A stretch of DNA of 64,000 nucleotides from Silvania hatchlandensis (GTDB taxonomy: Bacteria; Pseudomonadota; Gammaproteobacteria; Enterobacterales; Enterobacteriaceae): positions 124,001-188,000 of the forward strand of contig NZ_JAMGZK010000048.1 of assembly GCF_025564065.1 (NCBI RefSeq), in the 5' to 3' direction. Position numbers and translations under genes: made by a program. Below the pieces are notes generated by a model. That model was not told where the DNA came from, ran no database searches, and saw only the letters and a list, made by a program, of their open reading frames with translations. Shown here one piece after another: positions 29,196 to 37,757 of this stretch. The number at the start of each line of letters is the position of its first letter. Positions within the stretch are counted from its first letter, which is position 1.

Positions 29196-30245
29196 ATGAC
29201 AACCACGCCGCCCGACAAAGTGGGTTTACACATATTGCTGAAGCTGGCCTGCCTGGTGGTGATCCTCGCGGGTATTCACGCCGGGGCGGATATCATCGTA
29301 CAGCTGTTACTGGCGCTCTTTTTCGCCATCGTTCTCAACCCGCTCGTCACCTGGTTTATACGCCGGGGCGTAAAGCGGCCTTTCGCCATCACCATTGTGG
29401 TGATAGTGATGCTGATCGTGCTGACGGCGCTGTTTGGCGTGCTGGCGGCTTCGCTCAGTGAATTTTCTGCCCTGCTACCGAAATACAACAGAGAACTGAC
29501 GCGCAAAATTATCAGCCTGCAGGAGATGTTCCCGTTTCTGAACCTGCATATCTCGCCGGAGCGCATGCTGAAACGCATGGATTCCGAAAAGGTCATGACC
29601 TTCGCCACCGCGCTGATGACCCAGCTTTCCGGGGCGATGGCCAGCGTGCTGCTGCTGGTGATGACCGTGGTCTTCATGCTGTTTGAAGTGCGCCATGTGC
29701 CGTACAAAATGCGTTTTGCTCTGAACAACCCGCAGATCCACATCGCCGGTTTACACCGGGCGCTGAAGGGCGTGTCGCACTATCTGGCGCTGAAAACGCT
29801 GTTGAGCCTGTGGACGGGGGCCATCGTCTGGCTGGGGCTGGCGCTGCTCGACGTACAGTTCGCCCTGATGTGGGGGGTGCTGGCTTTTCTGCTGAACTAC
29901 GTGCCCAACATTGGCGCGGTGCTCTCCGCCGGGCCGCCGATGATTCAGGCGTTCCTGTTCAACGGCATTTATGAGTGTCTGATGGTGGGGGCGCTGTTTC
30001 TGATCGTCCATATGATTCTGGGCAACATCGTTGAGCCAAGAATGATGGGCCACCGGCTGGGGATGTCGACGATGGTGGTGTTCCTGTCGTTACTGATCTG
30101 GGGATGGCTGCTCGGCCCGGTGGGGATGTTGCTCTCCGTGCCGCTGACCAGCGTCTGTAAGATCTGGATGGAGACCACCCATGGGGGCAGCAAACTGGCG
30201 ATCCTGCTCGGCCCGGGCAGGCCAAAAAGCCGACTACCGGGATAG
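29196..30245 (+). CDS. yhhT: YhhT, AI-2E/PerM family membrane protein
   Basis: 349-residue inner-membrane protein of the AI-2E transporter (PerM) family. Two hydrophobic segments, an amphipathic central region (about 85-140), then further segments with the family core LNYVPNIGAVLSAGPPM and the GNIVEPRMMGHRLGMS stretch. Substrate of YhhT is not known; the AI-2 label is a family name. Ends the conserved block before the APE operon. Confidence 0.9.
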   Translation: MTTTPPDKVGLHILLKLACLVVILAGIHAGADIIVQLLLALFFAIVLNPLVTWFIRRGVKRPFAITIVVIVMLIVLTALFGVLAASLSEFSALLPKYNRELTRKIISLQEMFPFLNLHISPERMLKRMDSEKVMTFATALMTQLSGAMASVLLLVMTVVFMLFEVRHVPYKMRFALNNPQIHIAGLHRALKGVSHYLALKTLLSLWTGAIVWLGLALLDVQFALMWGVLAFLLNYVPNIGAVLSAGPPMIQAFLFNGIYECLMVGALFLIVHMILGNIVEPRMMGHRLGMSTMVVFLSLLIWGWLLGPVGMLLSVPLTSVCKIWMETTHGGSKLAILLGPGRPKSRLPG

Positions 30246-30719
30246 CCATGCCTTCTCAGGCTGTCAAAAAACCTGCTGCTCTGAAACAGCGGCAGGTTTA
30301 TTTAGCTAACAGAATGGTCTTATCGTATTAAAATAAAAAACACCCGAATTACATTTATTTAAAGAGTCCCAAACGCCTTTAATTTCTGCCTTATCCGTAA
30401 GCGAATCGCGCCGCGCAAATACCCTCTGCACGCCAGGGGTATGAATGTAATGTGAGTATTCTGAAAAAAGCGGCTTATTATTAAGCCTGTGCCAGCATAC
30501 TTCTGATAAGCAAAGATTTTCCCATCAATGGGTTCAGGTTTTCTCATTTTTATTTAATGTAATACCGCCTCTTATATTCGCCAGCACGCCGACAAAATTG
30601 TACGATGTCGATGGCAATACCCTTTTTTTAGCATCGAGACTTTTTATCCCTCTCCTGAGTCAGCAGACTTCAGGCTAAGCTTCGTTATTGGATTACGGAT
30701 TTATCGCGGACGCGCGCAG
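30246..30719. other. 474-base AT-rich gap upstream of the APE operon
   Basis: Contains a hairpin (AAACCTGC with GCAGGTTT, 30269-30300) likely ending yhhT, then an AT-rich tract to about 30660. No gene is convincing. The APE operon promoter should lie at 30550-30719; hexamers could not be fixed. Confidence 0.6.
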
Positions 30720-31442
30720 ATGAAATTTGCACTTAACATTCTCGACTGGCAAGCCAGAGCGCCAGGCCTTAGCGATGCCAGTCAGTGGCTGGCATGGTCG
30801 CAAGGTTTGCACGCCATCGATCCTGGTGCGCCGCAGGCGAAACTGACCGCGCTGCCGATGATGGCCGCCCGCCGCCTCAATTCTGGCAGCAAGCTGGCGG
30901 TGGATTGCGGTCTGGCAATGGTGCGTAATCACGCCATCGATGCGGTGGTCTATACCAGCCGCCACGGCGAGCTGGAGCATAACTATCGCATTCTGCATGC
31001 GCTGGCCACCGGGCAGGATGTTTCGCCAACCGATTTTGCCATGTCCGTACACAACTCTGCGGTGGGCAATCTCACCATCGCCGCGCGTCAGCCGATTGTC
31101 TCGTCATCGCTTTCCGCCGGGCTTGATACCTTCCAGCAGGGCTTGTGCGAAGTGCTGAGCCTGATGCATGCCGGATACGCCCGCGTGCTGATGGTTGATT
31201 TCGACGGCGCGCTGCCTGACTTTTACCATTCGGCCCTGCCGTCACCGATGCCAACGTGGCCGTTTGCGCTGGCGCTGGTCCTCGAAGCAGGGGAGACGTT
31301 ACACTGCGAAACCCGCCCCGGCAGTCCCGGCACAGAGCCCCCTTTAGCGCAGAGCCTGCTGTTCCTTCGGCACTATCTTCGTCACGATCCGCAGTTTGCG
31401 ATTGCCGGCGAGCGCCTGCTGTGGCAATGGACGCGCCAATGA
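30720..31442 (+). CDS. apeC: aryl polyene chain-length factor (ketosynthase-like)
   Basis: 240-residue protein resembling the N-terminal half of a beta-ketoacyl synthase, the chain-length-factor family found at the start of aryl polyene clusters. The region where a ketosynthase has its catalytic Cys reads FAMSVHNSAVGNLTIA, with no Cys, so it should not condense by itself but pair with the ketosynthase ApeO to set polyene length. First gene of the operon; its stop overlaps the apeD start (ATGA). Gene letter follows the published APE gene order. Confidence 0.85.
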   Translation: MKFALNILDWQARAPGLSDASQWLAWSQGLHAIDPGAPQAKLTALPMMAARRLNSGSKLAVDCGLAMVRNHAIDAVVYTSRHGELEHNYRILHALATGQDVSPTDFAMSVHNSAVGNLTIAARQPIVSSSLSAGLDTFQQGLCEVLSLMHAGYARVLMVDFDGALPDFYHSALPSPMPTWPFALALVLEAGETLHCETRPGSPGTEPPLAQSLLFLRHYLRHDPQFAIAGERLLWQWTRQ

Positions 31443-32254
31443 CCGGAATCATTGCCACCCTCAATCGCGGCTGGCGCCGGGTCATGACCGGTCTGTGCTT
31501 CGTCCTGTTTGGCGTCGGTGGGCTGCTGCTGTCTCTGGTGTGGTTCAATCTGTTATTGCTGGCGCAGCGCGATCGTGCCCGTCGTCGTCGCCTCGCTCGT
31601 CGCAGCATCGCCGCCAGCTTCCGCGCCTTTTTAACCGTTGCCCGCGCGGTTGGGGTGCTGGATTACCGCATTGATAATCTGGAGGCGCTGCGCCAGGATC
31701 GCGGCTGTCTGGTCGTGGCGAACCATCCCACGCTTATCGACTATGTGCTGATCGCCTCGGTGATGCCGGAAACCGACTGTCTGGTGAAAAGTGCGCTGCT
31801 GCGTAACCCCTTTCTGAGCGGCGTGATACGGGCGGCGGATTACCTGATTAACAGCGAAGCCGACACGCTGTTAAGCGCCTGTCAGCAGCGGTTGGCTCAG
31901 GGCGACACTTTACTGATATTCCCGGAAGGCACGCGTACCCGAGCGGGGGAAGCCATCACTTTGCAACGCGGCGCGGCGAATATTGCCGTGCGCTGTGGCA
32001 GCTCGCTGCGGGTGGTGATCATCCACTGCAGCGAGCCTCTGCTGGATAAACAACACCGGTGGTATGAAGTCCCGGCGAACAAACCCTTTTTCACCCTCGA
32101 TGTCCGTGAGCGGGTGAATACTCATGATTTTTACGATGCGGCGGTACAAGAACCGGCTCAGGCAGCACGGCAGCTCAACCGACACCTGCAGCATCGCTTA
32201 ACATCCGGTCTTCAATCTTTGTCAGGAATTAATGATGCAAGCGCTCGACCTTGA
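31439..32254 (+). CDS. apeD: lysophospholipid acyltransferase-like protein of the APE cluster
   Basis: 271-residue PlsC-family acyltransferase. An N-terminal membrane segment (about 15-38) is followed by the catalytic VVANHPTLIDYVL (HX4D) near residue 98 and the IFPEGTRTR substrate motif near 162. Likely role is to attach the aryl polyene, or another acyl chain, to a lipid anchor; this is inferred from cluster context. The ATG at 31439 overlaps apeC by 4 bases; an in-frame ATG at 31427 is possible. Confidence 0.85.
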   Translation: MTGIIATLNRGWRRVMTGLCFVLFGVGGLLLSLVWFNLLLLAQRDRARRRRLARRSIAASFRAFLTVARAVGVLDYRIDNLEALRQDRGCLVVANHPTLIDYVLIASVMPETDCLVKSALLRNPFLSGVIRAADYLINSEADTLLSACQQRLAQGDTLLIFPEGTRTRAGEAITLQRGAANIAVRCGSSLRVVIIHCSEPLLDKQHRWYEVPANKPFFTLDVRERVNTHDFYDAAVQEPAQAARQLNRHLQHRLTSGLQSLSGINDASARP

Positions 32255-32492
32255 AATTAAAAATCTTATTATCTCTACCCTCAATCTGGACGAACTGACC
32301 CCTGACGACATCGATACCGATGCGGCGCTGTTTGGCGATGGCCTGGGTCTCGATTCAATCGATGCCCTGGAGCTGGGGCTGGCGGTAAAAAACCAGTACG
32401 GCGTCGTGCTGTCTGCCGAAAGCGAAGAGATGCGTCAGCACTTCTTCTCCGTCGCCACCCTGGCGTCATTTATCACTGCCCAACGCGCCTGA
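32232..32492 (+). CDS. apeE: acyl carrier protein, first of APE pair
   Basis: 86-residue carrier protein with the attachment motif GLDSIDALELG; Ser42 is expected to carry 4'-phosphopantetheine added by AcpT. The start lies within the end of apeD. One of two carrier proteins that hold the growing polyene in the type II-like APE synthase. Good AGGA ribosome site. Confidence 0.9.
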   Translation: MMQALDLEIKNLIISTLNLDELTPDDIDTDAALFGDGLGLDSIDALELGLAVKNQYGVVLSAESEEMRQHFFSVATLASFITAQRA

Positions 32493-32505
32493 GAACGGAT
32501 CCACC

Positions 32506-32760
32506 ATGACAACTGAACAAGACGCTATTTATCAGGAAGTGACCTCCCTGCTGATCAACCTGTTTGAGCTCGCCCCACAAGACATCACCCCAGAGGCGCG
32601 CCTGTATGAAGACCTGGATCTGGACAGCATCGACGCTGTCGATATGGTGGTTAACCTGCAGAAGAAAACGGGCATCAAGATCAAGCCTGAAACCTTCAAA
32701 TCGGTGCGTACCGTTCAGGACGTCGTAGACGCCGTCGAACAGCTTCTGCGTGAAGCCTGA
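32506..32760 (+). CDS. apeF: acyl carrier protein, second of APE pair
   Basis: 84-residue carrier protein with DLDLDSIDAVDMV; Ser41 is the phosphopantetheine site. Only moderately similar to ApeE, so the two likely have separate tasks (starter loading versus extension), as reported for characterised APE systems. It lies 13 bases after apeE. Confidence 0.9.
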   Translation: MTTEQDAIYQEVTSLLINLFELAPQDITPEARLYEDLDLDSIDAVDMVVNLQKKTGIKIKPETFKSVRTVQDVVDAVEQLLREA

Positions 32761-32765
32761 GCCGC

Positions 32766-33353
32766 ATGCGTGACGGACGGTCATTTCCGGCTATCCCGTT
32801 CCTGACGGGCTTAATGCTGGTCGCCTGGCCGTTCCTGATTGGCTTTGGCCTGACGCATAACGGCCTGCACTGGCTGCTGCCGCTAATGGCATTGCTGCTG
32901 CTGTTTCGTCTGCGCCAGGCGCGACTTCACGCCGGGCCGATGCGCTATGTCGTTCAGAGCGTGACGCTGGCAGGCATCGCCCTCTGCGCGGCAAGTTACC
33001 TGCTGAAGGCCCATCAGTGGCTGCTGCTGTATCCGGTGGTGGTCAACCTGGTGATGCTGGCGGTATTTGGCGGCTCGCTGTGGACATCAATGCCGCTGGT
33101 TGAACGGCTGGCCCGGCTGCGTGAACCAAATTTACCCCCTGAAGGGGTGCGCTATACCCGCGTCGTAACCCGCGTGTGGTGCGGCTTTTTCATTTTTAAC
33201 GGCAGCGTGGCGCTATTCACCTTCCTGCGGGGCGATATAGCACTCTGGACGCTGTGGAACGGCATCATTGCCTACATTCTGATGGGAACCTTGATGACAA
33301 CCGAGTGGCTGGTGCGTCAACGGGTGAGAAACAAAGAGAAGCACCATGCATAG
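32766..33353 (+). CDS. apeG: APE cluster membrane protein (COG4648 type)
   Basis: 195-residue integral membrane protein with about six hydrophobic segments. It resembles the unnamed membrane protein found between the carrier proteins and the AMP ligase in aryl polyene clusters. Role unknown; location suggests organising the synthase at the inner membrane. The end overlaps the apeH start by 8 bases. Confidence 0.8.
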   Translation: MRDGRSFPAIPFLTGLMLVAWPFLIGFGLTHNGLHWLLPLMALLLLFRLRQARLHAGPMRYVVQSVTLAGIALCAASYLLKAHQWLLLYPVVVNLVMLAVFGGSLWTSMPLVERLARLREPNLPPEGVRYTRVVTRVWCGFFIFNGSVALFTFLRGDIALWTLWNGIIAYILMGTLMTTEWLVRQRVRNKEKHHA

Positions 33354-34707
33354 CGCCCTTCCTGTGCGCCAGTGGCTGAATGCCCCGCGCCCGGACGACA
33401 CGCCTGTTGCCTGGAGTGGCGATCGCGGCTGGACGCTGGGGCAGTTGCGCGATGACGTCAGCAGCTTAACAACCTACCTGCAACAGCAGGAGGGCGAGCG
33501 CTGGGCGCTCTGTTTCGACGATAGCTATCTGTTTATCGTAGCGTTACTGGCGATGCTCCATGCCGGTAAAATTCCGGTCATCCCGGGCCACAGCCGGGTA
33601 TTGCTGCTGGAAAAGCAGCAGGCCCTGTTTGACGGCCTGCTGAGCGATCGGGCGTTACGCTATTCCGGTCGTCTACGGGTGGTGAGTGCTACCCGACGCA
33701 GCCACGCCCCCTTTCTCCCGCTGCCTGACATTGCCGACGCGGCCTTCATCGAGCTGTTTACCTCTGGCTCGACCGGGGCACCAAAACGCGTCGTCAAAAC
33801 CATCACCGACCTCGACAGGGAAGCCGCGCAGCTGGCGACCCTTTTTGGCGAGCGGCTGATCGGCTGTCGGGTGGTGGCCTCCGTGGCGCCTTATCATCAG
33901 TACGGGCTGACGTTTCGCCTCTTTTTACCCCTGTCGCTGGGGTTAGTAGTGCATTTAGCCATCATCGAGTACAGCGAGCAGTTGGCGGCGCTCGATCCGC
34001 AGTATCGCTACCTTTTCATCAGCAGCCCGGCGTTTCTGAAGCGGATCGACACGCAGCTCTCGGCCCCACCGGTGGCGATGCTGATCTCCGCCGGAGGAGC
34101 GCTGGAGTGGAAAACCGTGGAGAAGACCCATCGCTGGCTGAACATCTGGCCGGATGAAATCTATGGCAGCACGGAAACCGGCGTCCTCGCCTGGCGCCAT
34201 TATCAGAAAGAGGGTCTCCTCTGGCGGCCCTTGCCCGGCGTGCATTTCCATCAGGATCAGGACGGCCTTCGCGTCGCCTCACCGTTCATCCCACACGGCG
34301 AAGAGTGGCCCCTCGACGATGTCCTCCAGTTTGATGCGACCGGCGCATTCAGGCTGGTCGGACGCCGGGATCGGGTAGTTAAAATCGAAGAGAAACGCAT
34401 CTCGCTGGATGAGATCGAGCAGCATCTGCTGGCGTTAGAGGGTATTTGCGAAGCGGCGGCGCTGCCGATAGTGCGCAACGGAAGACAGGGGATTGGCGCG
34501 CTGCTGGTGTTGGACGGCGCAGCGCGTGAACAGCGCAAGCAGCGTGACAACAACGCGCAGGAGCAGGCCTGGCGACGCGCCTTGCGACCCTGGCTCGACC
34601 CCGTCGCGGTGCCTCGCGACTGGCGCATCGTTGATGAAATACCGGTTAACAGTATGAATAAGCGTGTTTATGCGCAGTTACAGGAGTTATTTCATGAAAA
34701 TCCATGA
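33346..34707 (+). CDS. apeH: AMP-dependent aryl acid ligase of the APE cluster
   Basis: 453-residue adenylate-forming enzyme expected to activate an aromatic acid (4-hydroxybenzoate in studied systems) and load it on a carrier protein as polyene starter. Motifs: P-loop-like ELFTSGSTGAPKRVVK near residue 140, EIYGSTETG near 272, and the C-terminal A10-like region IPVNSMNKRVY with its Lys. Shorter than typical acyl-CoA ligases, as usual for ApeH. Overlaps apeI by 14 bases. Confidence 0.88.
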   Translation: MHSALPVRQWLNAPRPDDTPVAWSGDRGWTLGQLRDDVSSLTTYLQQQEGERWALCFDDSYLFIVALLAMLHAGKIPVIPGHSRVLLLEKQQALFDGLLSDRALRYSGRLRVVSATRRSHAPFLPLPDIADAAFIELFTSGSTGAPKRVVKTITDLDREAAQLATLFGERLIGCRVVASVAPYHQYGLTFRLFLPLSLGLVVHLAIIEYSEQLAALDPQYRYLFISSPAFLKRIDTQLSAPPVAMLISAGGALEWKTVEKTHRWLNIWPDEIYGSTETGVLAWRHYQKEGLLWRPLPGVHFHQDQDGLRVASPFIPHGEEWPLDDVLQFDATGAFRLVGRRDRVVKIEEKRISLDEIEQHLLALEGICEAAALPIVRNGRQGIGALLVLDGAAREQRKQRDNNAQEQAWRRALRPWLDPVAVPRDWRIVDEIPVNSMNKRVYAQLQELFHENP

Positions 34708-35047
34708 AATTGAGCGCCAGCAGGCACACCCGCAGCATCTGGATATCACCCTGCATCTTGATCCCGCGCTGTTCTGGTTTCAGGGCCATTTTGCCGTCCA
34801 GCCGCTGCTGCCGGGCGTGGCCCAGCTTGACTGGGTGATGCACTACGCCACCACGCTGCTGGCCCCGGCGTATCGCTTTCACAGTATTCAGAACGTGAAA
34901 TTTCAGGCCCCGCTGCTGCCCGATACCACGGTGACGCTCACCCTCGACTGGCACGCTGAGCGTGAGATGCTCTCTTTCCACTATCAACGCCACGATGGCG
35001 CACAGCGCCATATCGCCAGCAGCGGGAAGATTCGCTTATGTCGTTAA
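34694..35047 (+). CDS. apeI: hot-dog dehydratase of the APE cluster
   Basis: 117-residue FabZ/FabA-like hot-dog fold protein with WFQGHFAVQPLLPGVAQLDW, the dehydratase pattern whose His is catalytic. Thought to work with ApeP to form the trans double bonds of the polyene. The ATG at 34694 (MKIHEIERQ), with GGAG 7 bases before it, is preferred over an earlier in-frame start at 34664. Confidence 0.87.
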   Translation: MKIHEIERQQAHPQHLDITLHLDPALFWFQGHFAVQPLLPGVAQLDWVMHYATTLLAPAYRFHSIQNVKFQAPLLPDTTVTLTLDWHAEREMLSFHYQRHDGAQRHIASSGKIRLCR

Positions 35048-36729
35048 CCTTCCGTCCCTGCATCCTGATCCCCTGCTATAACCACGGGGCGATGATGGCG
35101 AGCGTGCTGCAACGCCTGGCCCCGTTCGCCCTGCCGATTATCCTGGTCGATGATGGCAGTGATGCCGGTACCCGTCAGGAACTGAACCGCCTGGCCGCCG
35201 ACAATGCCCAGCTCACGCTGGTGCGGCTGACGCACAACGCCGGGAAAGGCGCGGCGGTGATCCGCGGGCTGAAAGTCTGTGCCGGATCCGGGTTTACCCA
35301 CGCGGTGCAGGTGGATGCCGACGGGCAACATGCGATTGAAGATATCCCGAAACTGCTGGCGCTGGCAGCCCGTCATCCCCAGGCGCTTATCTCCGGCAAG
35401 CCGGTTTATGACGCGTCGATCCCGCGCGCGCGGCTGTATGGCCGCTGGGTAACGCACGTGTGGGTGTGGATCGAAACCCTCTCTTTACAGCTTAAAGACA
35501 GCATGTGCGGCTTTCGGGTGTATCCGGTGGCCCCGACGCTGCAGCTGGCAAACCGCGTGTCGCTCGGCAAGCGGATGGATTTTGACATCGAAGTAATGGT
35601 GCGCCTCTACTGGCAGGGCACCACCAGCCATTTTCTGCCAACCCGCGTGACCTATCCGCAGGATGGCGTATCCCATTTCGATACCCTGAAAGACAACCTG
35701 CGCATTTCATGGATGCATACCCGGCTGTTCTTCGGCATGTTACCCCGCATCCCCTCCCTGCTACGGGGTCGCCGCAGGCAGCACTGGGCAGAGCAGCAGG
35801 AAGTCAAAGGCCTGCGCGGGATGCGCCTGATGCTGCGAGTCTGGCAATGGCTCGGTCGTCGGGCGTTTAATGCGCTGCTGTGGCCGGTGATTGGTGTCTA
35901 CTGGCTGACGGCCCGCCCGGCGCGACGGGCATCGCAGGAGTGGATCGCCCGGGTCAGCCAGACGCTGGCCCAGCGCCAGCAGCCGACGCCCGCACGCCTG
36001 AACAGTTTTTTCCACTTCCTGCGCTTTGGTCAGGCGATGCTGGATAAAGTCGCCAGCTGGCGCGGGGAGCTAAAGCTGCACCAGCACGTGACCTTTGCCC
36101 CCGGGGCGCGTGAAGTACTGGACAGTGCGGCGCCGCAAGGCAAGCTGCTGCTGGCCTCACATCTGGGCGATGTGGAGGTGTGCCGCGCGCTGGCCCAGCG
36201 CGAAGGCCACCACACCATTAATGCGCTGGTGTTCAGTGATAACGCCCGGCGCTTCAAACAGATTATGCAGGAGATGGCCCCCGAGGCGGGACTGAACCTG
36301 ATCTCCGTGACCGATATCGGGCCGGAGACCGCCATCCTCCTGAAAGAGAAGCTGGAGCGCGGCGAGTGGATTGCGATCGTCGGCGATCGTCTGGCGATCA
36401 ACCCTCAGCGTGGCGGCGAGTGGCGGGTGGTCTGGAGCGAATTTATGGGCCAACCGGCCCCCTTCCCCCAGGGGCCGTTTATCCTTGCCGCGATCCTGCG
36501 CTGTCCGGTGGTACTCATTTATGCCCTGCAACAGCAGCAGACCCTGCGGATCCACTGCGAGCCGTTTGCCGACCCGCTGATCCTGCCGCGAAATGGGCGT
36601 CAGCAAGCGTTACAGCAGGCTGTCGATCGTTATGCGCAGCGGCTGGAGCATTATGCCCTGCAGTCGCCGCTCGACTGGTTTAATTTTTTCGATTTCTGGC
36701 ACCTGCCGGATACCAAAGGAAAGGAGTAA
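35038..36729 (+). CDS. apeJ: fused glycosyltransferase-2 / LpxL-type acyltransferase
   Basis: 563-residue two-domain protein. The N-terminal domain (about 1-235) is a GT-A family 2 glycosyltransferase (PCYNHGAMM, LVDDGSD, VQVDADGQ). After a basic linker, the C-terminal domain (about 300-560) resembles lipid A acyltransferases, with LASHLGDVEVCRAL (H-x4-E type) near 375 and PQGPFILAAILRCPVVL. It probably builds the lipid or sugar anchor of the outer-membrane pigment. Overlaps apeI by 10 bases. Confidence 0.87.
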   Translation: MSLTFRPCILIPCYNHGAMMASVLQRLAPFALPIILVDDGSDAGTRQELNRLAADNAQLTLVRLTHNAGKGAAVIRGLKVCAGSGFTHAVQVDADGQHAIEDIPKLLALAARHPQALISGKPVYDASIPRARLYGRWVTHVWVWIETLSLQLKDSMCGFRVYPVAPTLQLANRVSLGKRMDFDIEVMVRLYWQGTTSHFLPTRVTYPQDGVSHFDTLKDNLRISWMHTRLFFGMLPRIPSLLRGRRRQHWAEQQEVKGLRGMRLMLRVWQWLGRRAFNALLWPVIGVYWLTARPARRASQEWIARVSQTLAQRQQPTPARLNSFFHFLRFGQAMLDKVASWRGELKLHQHVTFAPGAREVLDSAAPQGKLLLASHLGDVEVCRALAQREGHHTINALVFSDNARRFKQIMQEMAPEAGLNLISVTDIGPETAILLKEKLERGEWIAIVGDRLAINPQRGGEWRVVWSEFMGQPAPFPQGPFILAAILRCPVVLIYALQQQQTLRIHCEPFADPLILPRNGRQQALQQAVDRYAQRLEHYALQSPLDWFNFFDFWHLPDTKGKE

Positions 36730-36732
36730 AGG

Positions 36733-37155
36733 GTGCTGACCGATCCCCGCTTTACCACCGAGGTTGAGCTGACCGTCCCGTTTCACGACGTCGATATGAT
36801 GGGCGTGGTCTGGCATGGCAACTATTTCCGCTATTTTGAAATTGCCCGCGAGGCGCTGCTGAATCAGTTCGATTACGGCTATCGCCAGATGAAAGCCTCC
36901 GGCTATGTCTGGCCGGTGGTGGACACCCGGGTGAAGTACCGGGAGGCGCTCACCTTCGAACAGCGGATCCGCGTCCGCGCCCATATCGACGAGTTTGAAA
37001 ATCGCCTGCGCATTGCCTATCAGATTTTCGACGCCGCCAGCGGCAAACGGACCACCACCGGCTACACCATTCAGGTGGCCGTTGAAGAGATGAGCCGCGA
37101 GCTGTGCTTTGTCAGCCCGGCGATCCTGTTTGAGCGTATGGGAGTGACCCCATGA
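36733..37155 (+). CDS. apeK: YbgC-like acyl thioesterase of the APE cluster
   Basis: 140-residue 4-hydroxybenzoyl-CoA-type thioesterase (hot-dog) with VPFHDVDMMGVVWHGNYFRYFE near the N-terminus, including the catalytic Asp. A GTG start at 36733 follows AAGGAG and AAAGG; no suitable ATG is near. Likely releases the finished polyene or corrects stalled chains. Overlaps apeL by 4 bases. Confidence 0.86.
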   Translation: MLTDPRFTTEVELTVPFHDVDMMGVVWHGNYFRYFEIAREALLNQFDYGYRQMKASGYVWPVVDTRVKYREALTFEQRIRVRAHIDEFENRLRIAYQIFDAASGKRTTTGYTIQVAVEEMSRELCFVSPAILFERMGVTP

Positions 37156-37757
37156 AGTGGTTACCGCTGCTTGCCCTGCTGGCAAGCCCGTGGGTAAGCG
37201 CCGTGACGCTGGACGAATTGCAGCAGCGCTTTACCGAACAACCGGTGGTGCGCGCCCACTTTGAGCAGACCCGCACCATTAAGGATATGCCCCAGCCGCT
37301 GCGCTCCAGCGGCGAAATGCTGATCGCCCGCGACGACGGCCTGCTGTGGGATCAAAAATCACCCTTCCCGATGCTGCTGCTGCTGGATGACAAACGAATG
37401 GTGCAGACCATTAACGGCCAGCCGCCGCAGACCATCACCGCAGAAAACAACCCGCAGATGTTCCAGTTTAACCATCTGCTGCGCGCCCTGTTCCAGGCAG
37501 ATCGCAAGGTGCTGGAGGAGAACTTCCGCATCGATTTTAAGGATCTCGGCAATGGCCGCTGGTCGCTGATGCTGACACCAACCACCACCCCGCTGGATAA
37601 GGTTTTTACCTCGCTGGATCTGGGTGGCGCAGCCTACATGGAATCCATTGTGCTGAACGATAAGCAGGGCGACCGCACCCAAATCGCCCTTTCCCACCAC
37701 CAACTGACGCCCGCCAGCCTGACCGATGCCGAACGCCAACGCTTTGCCGCACCATAA
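37152..37757 (+). CDS. apeL: LolA-like periplasmic carrier of the APE cluster
   Basis: 201-residue LolA-fold protein with signal peptide MKWLPLLALLASPWVSA, then VTLDELQQRF. LolA-like proteins carry lipid moieties across the periplasm, so this one probably ferries the aryl polyene lipid to the outer membrane. Start ATG overlaps apeK by 4 bases; its last 32 bases overlap apeM. Confidence 0.86.
   Translation: MKWLPLLALLASPWVSAVTLDELQQRFTEQPVVRAHFEQTRTIKDMPQPLRSSGEMLIARDDGLLWDQKSPFPMLLLLDDKRMVQTINGQPPQTITAENNPQMFQFNHLLRALFQADRKVLEENFRIDFKDLGNGRWSLMLTPTTTPLDKVFTSLDLGGAAYMESIVLNDKQGDRTQIALSHHQLTPASLTDAERQRFAAP

Noticed and set aside
30359-30547. A 62-codon minus-strand frame before the APE operon
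   Set aside because: No ribosome site, no signal or domain, and it lies in the AT-rich promoter gap.
31427-31438. Alternative apeD start four codons earlier
   Set aside because: The operon otherwise uses 4-base ATGA overlaps, and the later ATG fits this; the earlier one cannot be excluded.
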